Origin: Brachypterus glaber | Lineage: Eukaryota > Arthropoda > Insecta > Coleoptera > Kateretidae | NCBI GenBank assembly: GCA_958510825.1 | Contig: OY294050.1 | Coordinates: forward strand, 45,707,249 to 45,771,248 | DNA: 64,000 nt | Reading direction: 5' to 3' | In this document: positions 32,045-44,983 of the stretch, piece by piece | How the letters are laid out: each line of letters starts with the position of its first letter | How positions within the stretch are numbered: position 1 is the stretch's first letter | Notes under the pieces: generated by a model | The model's database searches: none | What the model was told of the DNA's origin: nothing | Seen by the model: only the letters and a program-made list of their open reading frames with translations | Made by a program: the position numbers and the translations under genes

Positions 32045-33005
32045 TATACCGGGTGTTACAAGACCAAGAGACCCTTTTTTCTTTATTTTTGAAGTTGGAG
32101 ATTCTAAATTTGGAACATCTCTTATTGCCATAAAACGTCAACTTTTAACCTAGTTAACATTTAACTATAAGGAGTCATACATTATTTTTAACAAAACATG
32201 GATGAATTTCCAGATTATATAAAAATTACATTTAAGTCATTTCCGGTTTAACCGGAAATTACACTAACTTTCGATTTTTTAATGGGACCCCCTATATTTT
32301 TTACATATTTCTATTCTACGCTTCATTCTAAGTACAATGATACGAAAAAAGTGAAACTTTAAATTTCAAAGTTGTTTTTATTTAATCTTTAGTTTTTATC
32401 ATAGGTAGGCCATGATTACTTAAAATTACTCGAAATTATCTAAGTAACCCTGGAAAAATACATTTACGCTGAAAATTTAAACTAGTTGCACCATTTTAAA
32501 GATTGCGAAAATGGTTTTTGCTCAAAAACACTTTTTTTTAATGGCACCATATTGGTATAGCGAACCCATTTAAAAGTATCATCATTAAGGAGTCTAACAA
32601 TATCTTCTATTTTTATTTATGAAAAATCCAACCGTTTTTTTAAACAAAAATAAACGTTAAAAATAATATTTTTTGTGATTTTAGTAACAAAGTTGGCTTT
32701 GAAAACTACAGAAGGCAAGATGTTTTTCTGTCAAATTTAAGTAAAAAAAATAAAATATTACTTTTTTGGTATCATTGTTCTCAGAATGAAGCTTAGAATT
32801 AAAATATGTAAAAATATATGAGTTTTCATATTTAAAAATCGAAAGTTGGTGTCATTTCCGGTTAAACCGGAAGTGAAATAAATGTACTTTTTATGTTTAA
32901 AGTTGACGTTTTATGGCAATAAGAGATGTTCCAAATTTTGAATCTCTAACTTTTAAAATAAAGAAAAAAAGGGGTTGTACCTTGGTCTTGTAACACCCGG
33001 TATAC
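32045..33005. mobile_element. Foldback element (TATACCGGGTGTTACAAG ends)
   Basis: Arms of about 250 bases, including TACCGGGTGTTACAAGACCA / TGGTCTTGTAACACCCGGTA and GTCATTTCCGGTTTAACCGG / CCGGTTAAACCGGAAGTG. GGTTTAACC is itself palindromic. The middle also pairs partly. Confidence 0.82.
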
Positions 33006-33272
33006 TCTTGATGGGATCCCATTCCGGGAATAATAGCAAATATTTCCTAGAAAAAAATAAAAAACTAAACTACGGAATTACTACTTTTAAGGTTAAAACC
33101 TATTTTTTTTTGTCACAGGTCACTCTGTACTTTGATATATTTAGCTATAAAGTTTAAAAGTCAATTTTTTTACCAAAAACTGAATTATTTCTCCCGATTT
33201 TCATATTTTTTTGAGAATATATTGAGTGCCTCTCAGAGAAATAATTATTACAAGAATTTGATTCATCACGTT

Positions 33273-34065
33273 GGGTCATTCCGTGTAAACTCGATATTTT
33301 ACAGGTTTTTGGCCAGCTATTAAGGTCATAAAAACGTATTCAGTACCGTAAAACCTGACAACTTTGCCCAGGTAAATGTGGTTTATTGCTAATAACATTT
33401 TTGTGAAAAAAAATCGTTAAAAATAATTAAGCAAAATGAATTTCTAAAAAAAAGTGTGGGCAAAGTGTCATCCAAAAAAATACTGTAACATAGTTTTAAC
33501 GATGCTTAGTACATCTTCGCCCACTGTATACGTGTTTTAAAAGTTTTTTCACTGAATAGGAATGCATTAAAAAAAATTAAAAATGAGGGACATTAAAGCA
33601 AAAAACTAATAAAACATATACGACTTCTCTATTAAACAGAATTTAAACACAAAGTAGCGCGTTTCTTCATAAAATTATTATAACACAAAACAGTACTAGT
33701 TTTTAAAATAAAAATATCTAATTAAAATTAATTTTTCTTTTGCACTATTTTGCTAACAATATGTAAAGCAAATTTCATCAAAATATTGCAATAAACAAAG
33801 TCACAGCAAACCTTGGCTTTTTTACCATATTTGCTTACCTGATTTTGAAGTACAAGACTACAGTAGGGCAGCTGTCGAAGTACTGACCGCGTGTCGACAC
33901 TTCTAGAAAGCGAACTGCTAACATCAAACCCTTCTGCTACAATACACGTTTAAAGAAAAAAAAATACTACCACCTTTGTATGGGCAGAGTTATCAGGTTT
34001 CACGTTATTTTATTATTAAATGTGCAGGTAGTTTCTGATATTGTAGTTGATGCGGAATGACCCCA
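33273..34065. mobile_element. Foldback element (GGGTCATTCCG ends)
   Basis: GGGTCATTCCG / CGGAATGACCC lie outermost; CGTAAAACCTGACAACTTTG pairs with AGTTATCAGGTTTCACG further in. The interior is non-coding AT-rich DNA. Confidence 0.6.
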
Positions 34066-34310
34066 ATGCACTAAAATTGCACCAACAAAAATTGCACCTA
34101 TTTTCACAATTTGTAAAGATTTTCGTTTATCACACTTTTTTTGTTAAACGCAAATAAAAAATTATTCTTGCACTAATTTTGCACCAATTTAGCACAATTT
34201 CACTGTATATATTTCACCAATCAATGTTTTTGCACATCCTTAGTACGTTTTACACACTATTGCACTAAATTTGCACCATTAAGCACATAAACACGTATTG
34301 CACCTAGAAA
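34066..34310. repeat. Cluster of TTGCAC words
   Basis: About ten ATTGCACC / TTTGCACC / TTGCACTAA words occur on the + strand in 245 bases at irregular spacing, several as GCACTAAATTTGCACCA pairs. It looks like a decayed tandem repeat of roughly 17 bases. Confidence 0.6.
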
Positions 34311-34510
34311 AGAACATTTTTATTGAAAATAAAAATGTACAGAAAATTTAAATTTAAATGTACCTATATGTTGTATTAAAACTTTCAATAGATTTCAAAG
34401 TAATTAAAAAAAGTTGAAAAACTTTCTAAATAAAGAAACAAGTAAAAACTATAGACATAAGCAATAATACATTTAAATTTTATAAAAATATAGCAACAAA
34501 ATATTGTATC

Positions 34511-35052
34511 CAAAGAACTTTTACCTCAAGAAGTTATTTCAGACCAATGTTTATGAAGGTGTCATCTTTTTGTTTGTTTGTTTACATAAACGTACGCGAT
34601 ACTGCTTCTGGTGTAAACATAAGTATCGCTAGTTTTGACCTTCTGGTGACCAGAGCGATGTTGCGTAATTTTCACTTTATCATTATGATAAATCTTTATA
34701 CCTACATTAAAATTTTAAAAAACCACTATACTACACTATAATTATGTTTGATAATGTAATATAATTAAATTTATTAAAATTATACAAACTATTAGTTCAT
34801 ATAAAACTCAAATAAAACTAATATTTCTTAAAATTTACAATAAAATATCTAAAGTAGGTGTTGCAACCGGCAACACTGTATTGCTTGACAAAGTTTACGA
34901 CATTAGACTGTGAGTTTACACATTCTTTCCCTCTCTTTACTAAGTGTAAACGATAGTCACTCCCCACCAGCCCCTCACTGTAGTTGGTTCACGCTTCAAA
35001 CAAAGCATAAGGTAGATTACATCATGTTCCTTCTTGAGGTAAAAGTTCTTTG
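34511..35052 (+). mobile_element. hAT-type non-autonomous transposon, copy 1
   Basis: Terminal inverted repeats CAAAGAACTTTTACCTCAAG / CTTGAGGTAAAAGTTCTTTG are flanked by a perfect 8-bp duplication (ATTGTATC). The 542-bp element has no coding capacity. An 8-bp target-site duplication is typical of hAT elements. Confidence 0.88.
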
Positions 35053-36269
35053 ATTGTATCACTATCAATTTATTTATTCCTGTATCTTTTGCAAGAACAT
35101 AAACTATAAATTTTAAAATAAAATTGAATACAACTTTTTCATAAGATCTATACAAAATCCTGGACACAAATCCTAAATTTTTTCATGAGTGAGAATACTG
35201 CGGGAATAATTCAACTGTTTTTATGAATGTTTGTAGAATAATTATTTTTTTAACAACAAACTTGAATGAAAAGATTTATATTATTGGAAATAAAAATATT
35301 GGAAGACTCGCGTGTTATTCCAAAGATTATTTCATAACGTTTAAAAAAAAATAACATGTTAAAATTTGAGAAATGGCATATGGAAGGTTGTTTATATAAA
35401 AAAGCTGTGTCAGTTAATTAAAAACAAAATAAACTTAAAAACAATTTGATATTACACGGTGTGTACTTTAAAATTTTTTTGTTACTGGAAAAGATATGGA
35501 ATTAAATAATCGGTAAAAAACGTAGATTTATAAAAATTTGTAGTTGTAGTCAATAATATAATTTTTATTTCTCTGAATTCTTAAAATTATATGTTGAATT
35601 ATAAATAAGAAATGTTAATATATTTATTTTATACAGCAGTTAATAATAGTTATGTAAAAATACTGTAAAATATTTACAGTGTACAGTTGACATGTATAAT
35701 TATATTTTACATGTACTGCATACACTGGAAAAAGTAAAAACTCTAAAACAGTTTATTTGATAAAAAATATAATAAATTATAATAATAATTATAGAAAAAA
35801 AAAATAAAAAAAAATTAACTGCTGTGTTGTTTATTTTTAAATATTTTTCGACATATAAAAATAAATCAATTACTATTTGAGGTAAACCTCAAGGCTGTGT
35901 TGACAATAATAATGATAACGGTTCGAATAATAGACCGTTATCAATAATTAATTTTAAGGGTAAAATATTATGGATAATAATATAGGATTATTTGGATGGA
36001 GTTATCCACTTTTAACCTAACTGATTTTTGCAAAACAGTATAAAATCCCACGGTGAATTTATAGGCAATTTTTTTACGAAGAACCATTTTTTATTATTTT
36101 TATGCATGCGTTCCATAAGTCGTGTATCAGTTTTTAGATACTAAACTAAAGTATGAAAAACAAAGCAGCGAATAAACTTAGACAGCTAATATTTTGTACA
36201 CATACTTATCTCCCCTAAAAATAAAATTTTATTTAAAATTTATTAATTAAATTATAAAAAGTATCATAT

Positions 36270-36404
36270 AAAACAAGATATATAAATTTTCAAAAACTAG
36301 ATTTTTTAAAGAAGGGTTTTGGAAACGTTCTTTAAACAGTTCCAAAACCTTTCCCTCGACCTAAAAAATCTAGCTTTTGAAAATTCATATAAATATCTTG
36401 TTTT
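36270..36404. repeat. Foldback directly beside a MITE
   Basis: AAAACAAGATATATAAATTTTC pairs with GAAAATTCATATAAATATCTTG-type sequence, and CTAGATTTTTTAAAG with CCTAAAAAATCTAG. It ends 14 bases before the MITE at 36419. Confidence 0.75.
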
Positions 36405-36418
36405 CTACTTTTTAGTTA

Positions 36419-36556
36419 GGGTCTGTCCATATTTTACGTAACGCAATTTAAAAAAAAATTACGTAACGTTTACCTAGACCCCCCTCCCCCTGTCACAAAC
36501 TGTAACAATTTCTCTGACCCCCCCCTAGGCGCGTTACGTAATATATGGACAGCCCC
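36419..36556. mobile_element. PIF/Harbinger-type MITE
   Basis: Termini GGGTCTGTCCATATTTTACG / GTAATATATGGACAGCCCC have a TTA duplication on both sides. The 138-bp element shares the TTACGTAACGC subterminal motif and C-rich core with the copy at 46720. Confidence 0.85.
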
Positions 36557-36559
36557 TTA

Positions 36560-39500
36560 TACATAATGTAATTAATAGAAGGGTTTTAACTTTAAAAACT
36601 TGTTTTTTATATTGTTTTATTACTGTTAAAAATTGTTTTTTCAAAAAAAAAAATCGTCCATAAAACACCGTGATAGCCTTGTGTAAGGCCCCTATGACAA
36701 TAAATATGTACAATAAATACTCGTTTCGAGTTTATATTTTTGTGTGCTAATATTTTAGTGCAAAAATTGGTTAAGTTATGTGTTAACAGCATCCATTTAA
36801 AATAATTGAAATATTTAGAATATAAGGTTTATTAAGTAATATTAGACGTTTTTAATCTTGTTATTTTTAGTGATTCTTCTCTACTCTTCAATTCTAAATA
36901 AACAATCACGGTCCGCCAGGATAAAGAAGCAAAAAAATACTTCATGAAATTTATTATTTAGACTTGATTTCTTAAGAAAAATTAATTTAAAATAATTCAT
37001 TGATAATTTTTTTAGCCACCCCACTTTATATCAGTGAGCTTTAAAAATGTTTCTCTTAAATAAAATAAAACTCTATAGGTTTTTAGCGTTTCAATTTTTT
37101 TCGACATGCCTAAGTTTTTCGAAAAAAAGTCGATTATGCATGCCCATAAGAACATTTTGAGTGACAATTAAAAAATTCTTACTTTTTTTAATTTTTTTTA
37201 CGTTTTTTACGTATAACTTCAAAAGATTTGCCAGCAAATATTTCGAGAACATTTGCACTGATTTTTAAAAATTATAACTATCATAATCAACATAAAAAGA
37301 GCTTTCAAGTAAGTTACTACATGTCCTATATTATTTTTTCTGAATGCCTATTTTTGCAAAATTATAAATTTTAAAACAATTCACCTGTTTATGTCCCATC
37401 TCGAGATACAGTTAACCAATTTCCGCCAGATAAAATTTTTTAATTTTCTCCCAAAATTTTTTTGCATGCCCCACATAATTGATAAATTAAAAAATTGGTT
37501 TATCGGAAAAAAATTAAAAATCCAAACCTATAGTGAAAAAGAATTTTTTCGCTGATTTCAAATCTTTTTTCAGAACTACCAAAAATAAAATAAATTCGTT
37601 TTTCTTTATCAGAAATCAATAAAGAATAATTTTTTTGTTATTTCTGTTTCCTTGCGAACCGTGCAAGACCTGATTTGGGTGTAGTCTGACCGTTTGAAAA
37701 AAAAGCAAAAATAAATAAAAATATATTAAATATTGCTGTTTATATAAGACTATTAAAGTAAGTAAATTTAAACGTGTTGCGATAAATAAAAAATACCGCA
37801 ACATGGTAAGCAAGCCAAAAAATCACGTGACAGTCTATAAACTTTGGGATTGCTATTGAGTTGCATTAATGTTACTACAACATTTATGTTGTCAATGTTT
37901 ATATATTACTACAATATTTAGATTGTCAAGTTTATGATCTATTTCAACTCTGTATGTGAACAGAATAAGACTTTTAAGTTTTTTTAGTAATCTTTCAGTT
38001 AAAAAAAAGTACATATCGATGTGCAAAAAATGTACGTGAGGTTGTAAGTAAAATTTTCGTCTATGCATATAGTATTTTTTATAAAATTATATATTCCATA
38101 ACGTAAAGTTACATATTTTCGTTATTAACTTTTAGTTGGAAAAGAAAATATTGGTACAAATATTGGCTAGAAGTTTTAAATTCAAAATTTTTTTATTTCA
38201 CATAAAATTTTAAGGTATTGAATAGGTGTGTAATTTTACGAAAAATCCGGTATAAACAGAAAATTTTACAGTTACACGTAAATTTTTGCACATTAATACG
38301 TGTTATTAATGTAGCATAAATCACATCACAACTATTTTGATTTGTTTATTTTACAATCTCACTGTTATAATATGTACAGTTATATGCGGTTATATGTAAT
38401 TTTACAGATATTTTGTTTATGTACTTTACATTTACTTATTTGTTTATATAATATAACTATCAGTCAAAAAATAGATAGTTATTTAAATAATACTAAAGTT
38501 TAAAATATTTAAGACATTATTTAAACCCTTTTTCAAATATTTTTTTTTATATTTTACATGGGCAGTTTATCATAAAATATCTCTCTAATTGTCAATATAT
38601 TGAAACTAAATTTTCATCTTAAAATTACGACAAACTAAAATCAAAAATTGCAAAAATTTAATGAGAACCTTTAAAAAATTGTATTTTTAGGATGAAAATG
38701 TAGTAGTATGTAGTATTTTTTCTTTTAATTTTTAGCATAGGTTGTAAAAAATATTTATTTCAACATGTCTGGTTTAATTCTGATAAAGAATGACGAAGAA
38801 AAATTCTTACGGTTAAATTGAATGAAATTCGGGTATTTTATAGATCTTGTTATCCTGAACGAATTTCTTTTAAAGCAAAAATTAAGTAAGTATAGAGAAG
38901 TAATATTTTATAGCCCAGTGTATTAAATTTGAGAGTGGCTATAATAGTCTTCTCTACCGTGGTTTATATATTAGTTTTTTCACTACTAGCACTATTTAAG
39001 TATTTTTATTCAAATAATAAAATAAATTATTAACAGAAATTATATTTCTTGAAATTTTCATAAAAATCAAGTAGCCTTGATCAGTGACATTTGCTCAAAT
39101 AAATACTTTGAACTGACGTTTAAAAAATTAAGTTTTTTTAAATTTTTTTCATATTATTTAGCTAATTATTGATTGTATTAATTGGTAATAATTATAATTA
39201 ATTATATTTAATAAATAAAAAGTTATTTAAAGCTATTTTCTTGGGTTTAATTAGTAAAAATTGCACAAAGAACTAAGACATCTAAAGTTGCAGAAATCAA
39301 TTGTTTATAAAATTTACTCCTACTAGGAGACGAAAAATTATTATTGCTATAGGTAAAAAAAATGGTTTCACAGTCTGAAAACATGATAAATAATAGTATG
39401 TTCTAAAGCTAGTAGTAAAAAAAATTAATAAACTTACTACTAGATAAAATAACCTTAAAATAAATTGTGAATATTTTTTAACTTCTAGCAAAAATATTTC

Positions 39501-40268
39501 ACATTTTAAAATATTGCATGGTACAAATGGTTTAGAAATATATGAAACCGGACGTAACTCTCAGTTTAAAATTATTTAACATGACTTGTCAGATTTTAAA
39601 ATTGTATAATTACATTCATAAGTTTTGCATAAAATTCGTATATAGATCTGTAACATATCCAAATTTTATTCCGTTTGACCGTAAGACGATTTTAGGAATT
39701 TTTTTGCGTCATTCTAAAATTTTATGTGTGTTTGTTATTCTATTAAAAAATTAAAAGGGTTTTAATTGTTATTTATTATTTATATCTAAATATCTTTAAT
39801 AAGTGTTGTTTTATTCACTAGTATTTTTTACGTTGTAGTTTAGTGTTTTATACCACTATTGTTTTTGAAAAATAGGAATACTTACAGACATTTTTAGTAT
39901 TTAGATACTATATGAGGGTTTTTTTTTGCATTATTGGGCTATTGTACTTTCATTAAAAAAACTGCGGATTTACGAAAAATTAATTTCGAGGCAAACATGT
40001 TACCCATTTATAAGTTTTTTTTAAGATTTGCAAGTTAAAATATCATTTTAAACATTGATTAGGGTATAACAGAAGTCATGTCGAGATAAAAATACTCCCA
40101 AGTTATTGTAATGCCAAATAATACTACACATGTATTATTTAAGTACTGATTTGTTTGATAGTAACGTGTAGAATTTTATCTGAATTTTATCTATATAACC
40201 AGTTTAATTTTTCTATCTCTGTCATAGAAAAAGAGAATTAGCACCATTGTATGTTTCAATGCCTACTA
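36560..40268. other. AT-rich stretch with no recognised gene
   Basis: No coding, RNA or mobile element recognised in about 3.7 kb. It contains homopolymer runs and short TTTTTT / AAAAAA-flanked segments only. Confidence 0.5.
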
Positions 40269-40970
40269 TTTATAGATAAAATTCAATAAAATCAGCGTCG
40301 GATTCACCATGCATTTTCCCGGGAAAATACCCATGTATCCGAAACTATACATTTTTATCGACATGTTTAATAAACTTTTTTTCTCAAGATAAACTATTCT
40401 ATAATCCAGTTAAATGTAACGTTGGGGCCGGTGAACTTACCGGACACACGAATTCTTATTTTTTTTTAACCAACAAAAAGTACTTACCTTAATTAGTATT
40501 TTTGCAAAAAAAAAAAAATTCGGATTACTCACAAATTAGCGAGAAATTAATAAAAAAAGTGCATTTTTAAGACATAGGGATTTTAACCGCATTTCAATTT
40601 AAGCTGGTATCATTTTCAGTTAACTAATAAACAGCGTTGTCAGTTTGTACATTTATTTTATTTAAAATAATAGTACAAATTTTAACAAAAAATGTAACGT
40701 TAACGTAAAGCAACTTCCTCCATAAAAAAAAAAACACCAAACAACACAAAACCAACGTAAATCAACGTTAACGTAAATCAACTTCTCCCATTAAAAAAAA
40801 TACCAAAAGAGCAAACTACCAAACCAAACCATTGTTAACGTAAACCACCGCCTCTGATTAAAAAAAAACACCAAACCAGCAAACTACCAAACCAAACCAT
40901 TGTTAACGTAAACCAACGTAAACCAACGTCCATTAAATTGTTATAAAAATTCTAACAAAACAAAAAACTG
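40269..40970 (+). repeat. Tandem duplication, copy A (702 bp)
   Basis: It begins TTTATAGATAAAATTCAATA and ends ACAAAACAAAAAACTG. It is followed at once by copy B. Near its 3' end it has additional GTTAACGTAAACCAACG / CCAAACCAGCAAACTACC sub-repeats absent from copy B. Confidence 0.9.
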
Positions 40971-41552
40971 TTTATAGATAAAATTCAATAAAATCAGCGT
41001 CGGATTCACCATGCATTTTCCGGGGAAAATACCCATGTATCCGAAACTATACATTTTTATCGACATGTTTATATAAACTTTTTTTCTCAAGATAAACTAT
41101 TCTATAATCCAGTTTAATGTAACGTTGGGGCCGGTGAACTTACCGGACACACGAATTCTTATTTTTTTTTAACCAACAAAAAGTACTTACCTTAATTAGT
41201 ATTTTTGCAAAAAAAAAAAAATTCGGATTACTCACAAATTAGCGAGAAATTAATAAAAAAAGTGCATTTTCAAGACATAGGGATTTTAACCGCATTTCAA
41301 TTTAAGCTGGTATCATTTTCAGTTAACTAATAAACAGCGTTGTCAGTTTGTACATTTATTTTATTTAAAATAATAGTACAAATTTTAACAAAAAATGTAA
41401 CGTTAACGTAAAGCAACTTCCTCCATAAAAAAAACACCAAACAACACAAACACCAAACCAGCAAACTACCAAACCAAACCATTGTTAACGTAAACCAACG
41501 TAAACCAACGTCCATTAAATTGTTATAAAAATTCTAACAAAACAAAAAACTG
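40971..41552 (+). repeat. Tandem duplication, copy B (582 bp)
   Basis: It is nearly identical to copy A over about 450 bases (including GGGGCCGGTGAACTTACCGG), then lacks about 120 bases of sub-repeats. The near-palindrome CCGGTGAACTTACCGG occurs in both, and an inverted version (GTGTCCGGTAAGTTCACCG) lies downstream at 41889-41910. Confidence 0.9.
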
Positions 41553-42119
41553 AATTTTCCGCACCTAATTATATTCAAAACAGTAAGTTTTAGTAATAAA
41601 ACCAAAAATCAGTGCAAAAATATTGTTAATTTTTCAAACAAGAAATCATTCCGAATAATACAAGAAAACACTTTAAATCAAAATTAAAATCTGACAACGC
41701 CGTATCTCTGTACACACGTGAAATATGTCAGCAATATTATGGCGGTTCATAAGATTAATTATTATTTACCATTTTTCTCCATGTAAGTTATTTTTTAGTA
41801 ATAAAACAACGTTTCCCGCATCTATTTTATTTATAATTGTTAATTTTAGTACCACAGTGGTAATTAGTGCAAAACTAGTCCTATTTTTTGTGTCCGGTAA
41901 GTTCACCGAAACCGTGACATTTTTTAATATTTAAACAGGAAATATCCATTGTGTCGTGAATCATTCTGATTAAAAAGTTTATTAAAGGCATATTAAAATT
42001 TATAAAAAATTTTTTCCAAATCTTTTAAATAAATTATTACTGTTTGTTTAATTTTTACTATGTAGAAGAATTTATTTTGGGTAAAAAAGTTTATATAAAC
42101 TGTGTCTAAAAATTCCTCG

Positions 42120-42345
42120 TAAAATACACTGTAAAAAATAATGGGAAATATACCATACATATTATCCGTGTCTGAATTGGACTGCAGTGACTCATACCTA
42201 AAACTGCTGCTCTCGTATAAGGGATTCCCCTCAGACGGAGTTACGCGAACAGCACCCGAACTGGTATGATCCTCGTTTTTTAGCAAACTTTCGCAAATGG
42301 ATCACTGCAGTATAATTCAGACACGGATATGTTTTGAAGTTTTTG
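42120..42345. repeat. Foldback (ATCCGTGTCTGAATT)
   Basis: ATCCGTGTCTGAATTGGACTGCAGTGA-type sequence at 42162 is mirrored by ATCACTGCAGTATAATTCAG and ACACGGATAT ending near 42330. Confidence 0.7.
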
Positions 42346-42837
42346 CATACATATGTACAAATGTCATCAGTATAGTACAATTTCCTTAGCTTAATTGAAA
42401 ACTCGACATGATTTACATGCATATGGTATAATAGTAACGAATTTTTAGATAGCGCGTTATTAAAAAAATACCATACATCGATGGGTTAATTACTTCCAAT
42501 ACATGTATGGGAAGTTTACCATTTTTTTTTTTTTTGAGTGCATAGTTTGTCCGACGCTGGATAAAACTATAATTTAGTAAAAATGTAAATATAATTTTCA
42601 AATCTTACCTATATGTATATTGTAGTTGAGAACAATTTAATTATGTGTTATTGTATAAAACTGTAAAATAAAAAATAAAAACCATTATCTCGTATTTTTG
42701 CTTTTTTTTCCATTTTGAATGTTTCGGAAAGCCTTGTATTTGTGCAAAAATTTTCAAACTTTTTTTTTGCGTATTTTTGCGTTTTATGAGGTTTTATGTC
42801 GATATAAATCAATTTCAAGCAAAAAAAAATGCAAAAA

Positions 42838-44080
42838 AATTGTCGGTCGGTCCATCGTTCTGTCCGGAAAATCTTGTAAGCACGATAACTTAAGAACGCT
42901 TGAAGCTAGAGACTTGAAATTTGGCATACAGGTATGTTACCAATAGTTCTCGCTCGGGATTGTTTTTGGTGAACATGGGGTTGCGGCAAGGGGGCAAATA
43001 GGGAAAAATACATTTTTTTTACAAAAATTTAAAAATTGCTATATAGGAGTTTTTAAGGTTGCTGAAGTTGAATCTGATAATAAAAAATTTCTAACTCCAC
43101 CCCAGCAGGGATGAGGGTAAATATTTTCGTCAAAATTGGTATATAGGGGGGTGGGGGTAGTTTTCGTGAAAACTGGTATATTGGGGTTTTTGAGGTTGCT
43201 GAAAGTGAGTCTGATAATAAAAAAATTCTAAATCCACCCACTAAGGGTGGGGGGTAATTTTCGTGAAAATTGGTTTATTGGGGTTTTTGAGGTTGCTGAA
43301 AGTGAATCTGATTATAAAAAGTCCAAAATGATCAAAATTTGCCTTACGTAATACTTGAACGTTCCCTAAAAGGCGGGGGGTAGTTTTCGTGAAAATTGGT
43401 ATATTTTTAAGGTTGCTAAAAGTGAATCTGATAATAAAAAATCCATTTCACGCGCGGAGGTGAAAAATGGAAAAGCTCTTTGACTGGGCAGTGTATTTAG
43501 TTTGTCGCGACATTAAACAAAGTATTGAATGCTTATTATACTATTCACAGCGCGTAGCGCTAAAATAGTATTATACAGTAGTTTCGAATTCCCCAAAATC
43601 ACCAAATATGTCCAAAAAACTCTTGGATACAAATGTTTCATGAATACACTGCCAGTACAAAAGCTTTCCCATTTTACCACCTGCGCGTAAAATAGATTTT
43701 TTATTATCAGATTCACCTCCAGCAACCTCAAAAATGTCAATATACCAATTTTCACAAAAATCACCCCCCACCCCTAAGGGGGTGGGTTTCAAAAAATATA
43801 TTTCAAGATTCATTTTTATCAACCTCAAAAACCCCTATCTACAATTTTCACGAAAATTTGGAAAACATTTCAAAATATTTACTCCCTCACCCCCTCGGGG
43901 ATGGAGGTGGATGGGTGGAGAAATTTTATTATCAGATTCAATTTCAGCAACCTTAAAAACCTCTATATAACAATTTTAAATTTTTTCTAAAAAAATGTAT
44001 TTTTCCCCATTTGCCGCACGCCAATGTTCACCAAAATCAATCGCGAGCGAGAACTTAAAAAAAAATTTGAAAAACGCACT
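42838..44080. repeat. Mirror-image repeat complex with internal tandem array
   Basis: The left half (42838-43450) holds the TCTGTCCGGAAAATCTTGTA repeat followed by four to five units of GTTTTTGAGGTTGCTGAAAG / TCTGATAATAAAAAAT / TTCGTGAAAATTGGTATAT. The right half (43680-44080) holds the same units and the CTCGCTCGGGATTG end in reverse. A PIF/Harbinger MITE fragment (43322-43372) interrupts one unit. Short G-rich runs separate the units. Confidence 0.75.
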
Positions 44081-44092
44081 TCTTTAATTTGT

Positions 44093-44260
44093 TTTCGTTT
44101 TTCATAAAAAGAAAAATTTTGAATTTTTTTTTTGCAAATTTTGTTTTGAAAATTTTTTTCAGTTTTCGTTTTTCAAAAAAAAAAGATTTTTTTTTGAAAA
44201 ATGTTAAAAATCTTTTCTCGTTTTGCAAAAATATATAATTTTTAATTTTTTTTTTGTGTG
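44093..44260. repeat. Low-complexity A/T tract
   Basis: Runs of T and A broken by GAAAA / TTTTC words, with no other content. A short GC-rich segment (GGCAGGGCGCGCCCGGGC) follows at 44285-44305. Confidence 0.7.
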
Positions 44261-44983
44261 TAAGATGATATTCGTGCCGATTCAGGCAGGGCGCGCCCGG
44301 GCGGAGGGCTTGGGTCACGGATTTGGCTGATAATTTTTTATGTGTAGCCCGCCGATGCTAAAGAAAAACCTTTCGGGATTTTATTCAAAAACGTCCCGTT
44401 TCAAAAATTACTTCAGTCATATTAGATTTTAAAAAACATTTGCCTATATTTTTGTGTACGCCTTTGCCTTGTCATTATAAACATTGGGTGAAAAGTCCCC
44501 ATATGTGTTTTTTCGCGAATATCTTAGTCAGATTTGCAGTTATACAAAAAGGACCTATTATAAAAATTTTCGAACATAAGATTCTCTACAAAAAACATAG
44601 GTAATAATGCTAGCATTAAGCGGTTTTAAAATGCATTATATTTCTATTATTTTTGATTGTTTTAAGATAGTTTTAAAGTATATAAAAAAAGAACATAAAT
44701 AGCTGTGGTTTTATTTTGTACTATTTATTGGCTGCGCCAACTCGATTTAACAGTGTTATGAACAGGTTAATAAAAAATCCTAAATACATCAAACTAAATT
44801 ACCGAAATAAAGCTAAACGCTGGTCTAAAATGCGAGGTACAGCCAAGTTAAGCTGTAAAATCGAAGCGTGTTAGCATAATGCATTTACTTCTGGAAATAG
44901 TTTGTGTACCCAGTCTTGCCTTCCTACCCCGTCTTACCCCGCGCTCCCCTATTATGGATTTATTTTTATTTTTTGATAATAAG

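Noticed and set aside
34940..35167. Minus-strand open frame across the hAT-type copy
   Set aside because: It spans the element end and flank; part recurs in other copies only as repeat sequence with broken frames.
40269..41552. The two direct copies as LTRs of a retrotransposon
   Set aside because: They are directly adjacent with no internal coding region, and lack TG...CA ends, a primer-binding site and a polypurine tract.
43513..43828. Overlapping minus-strand open frames
   Set aside because: They fall in the mirror-image repeat complex and encode translated repeat units such as EVAGGES.
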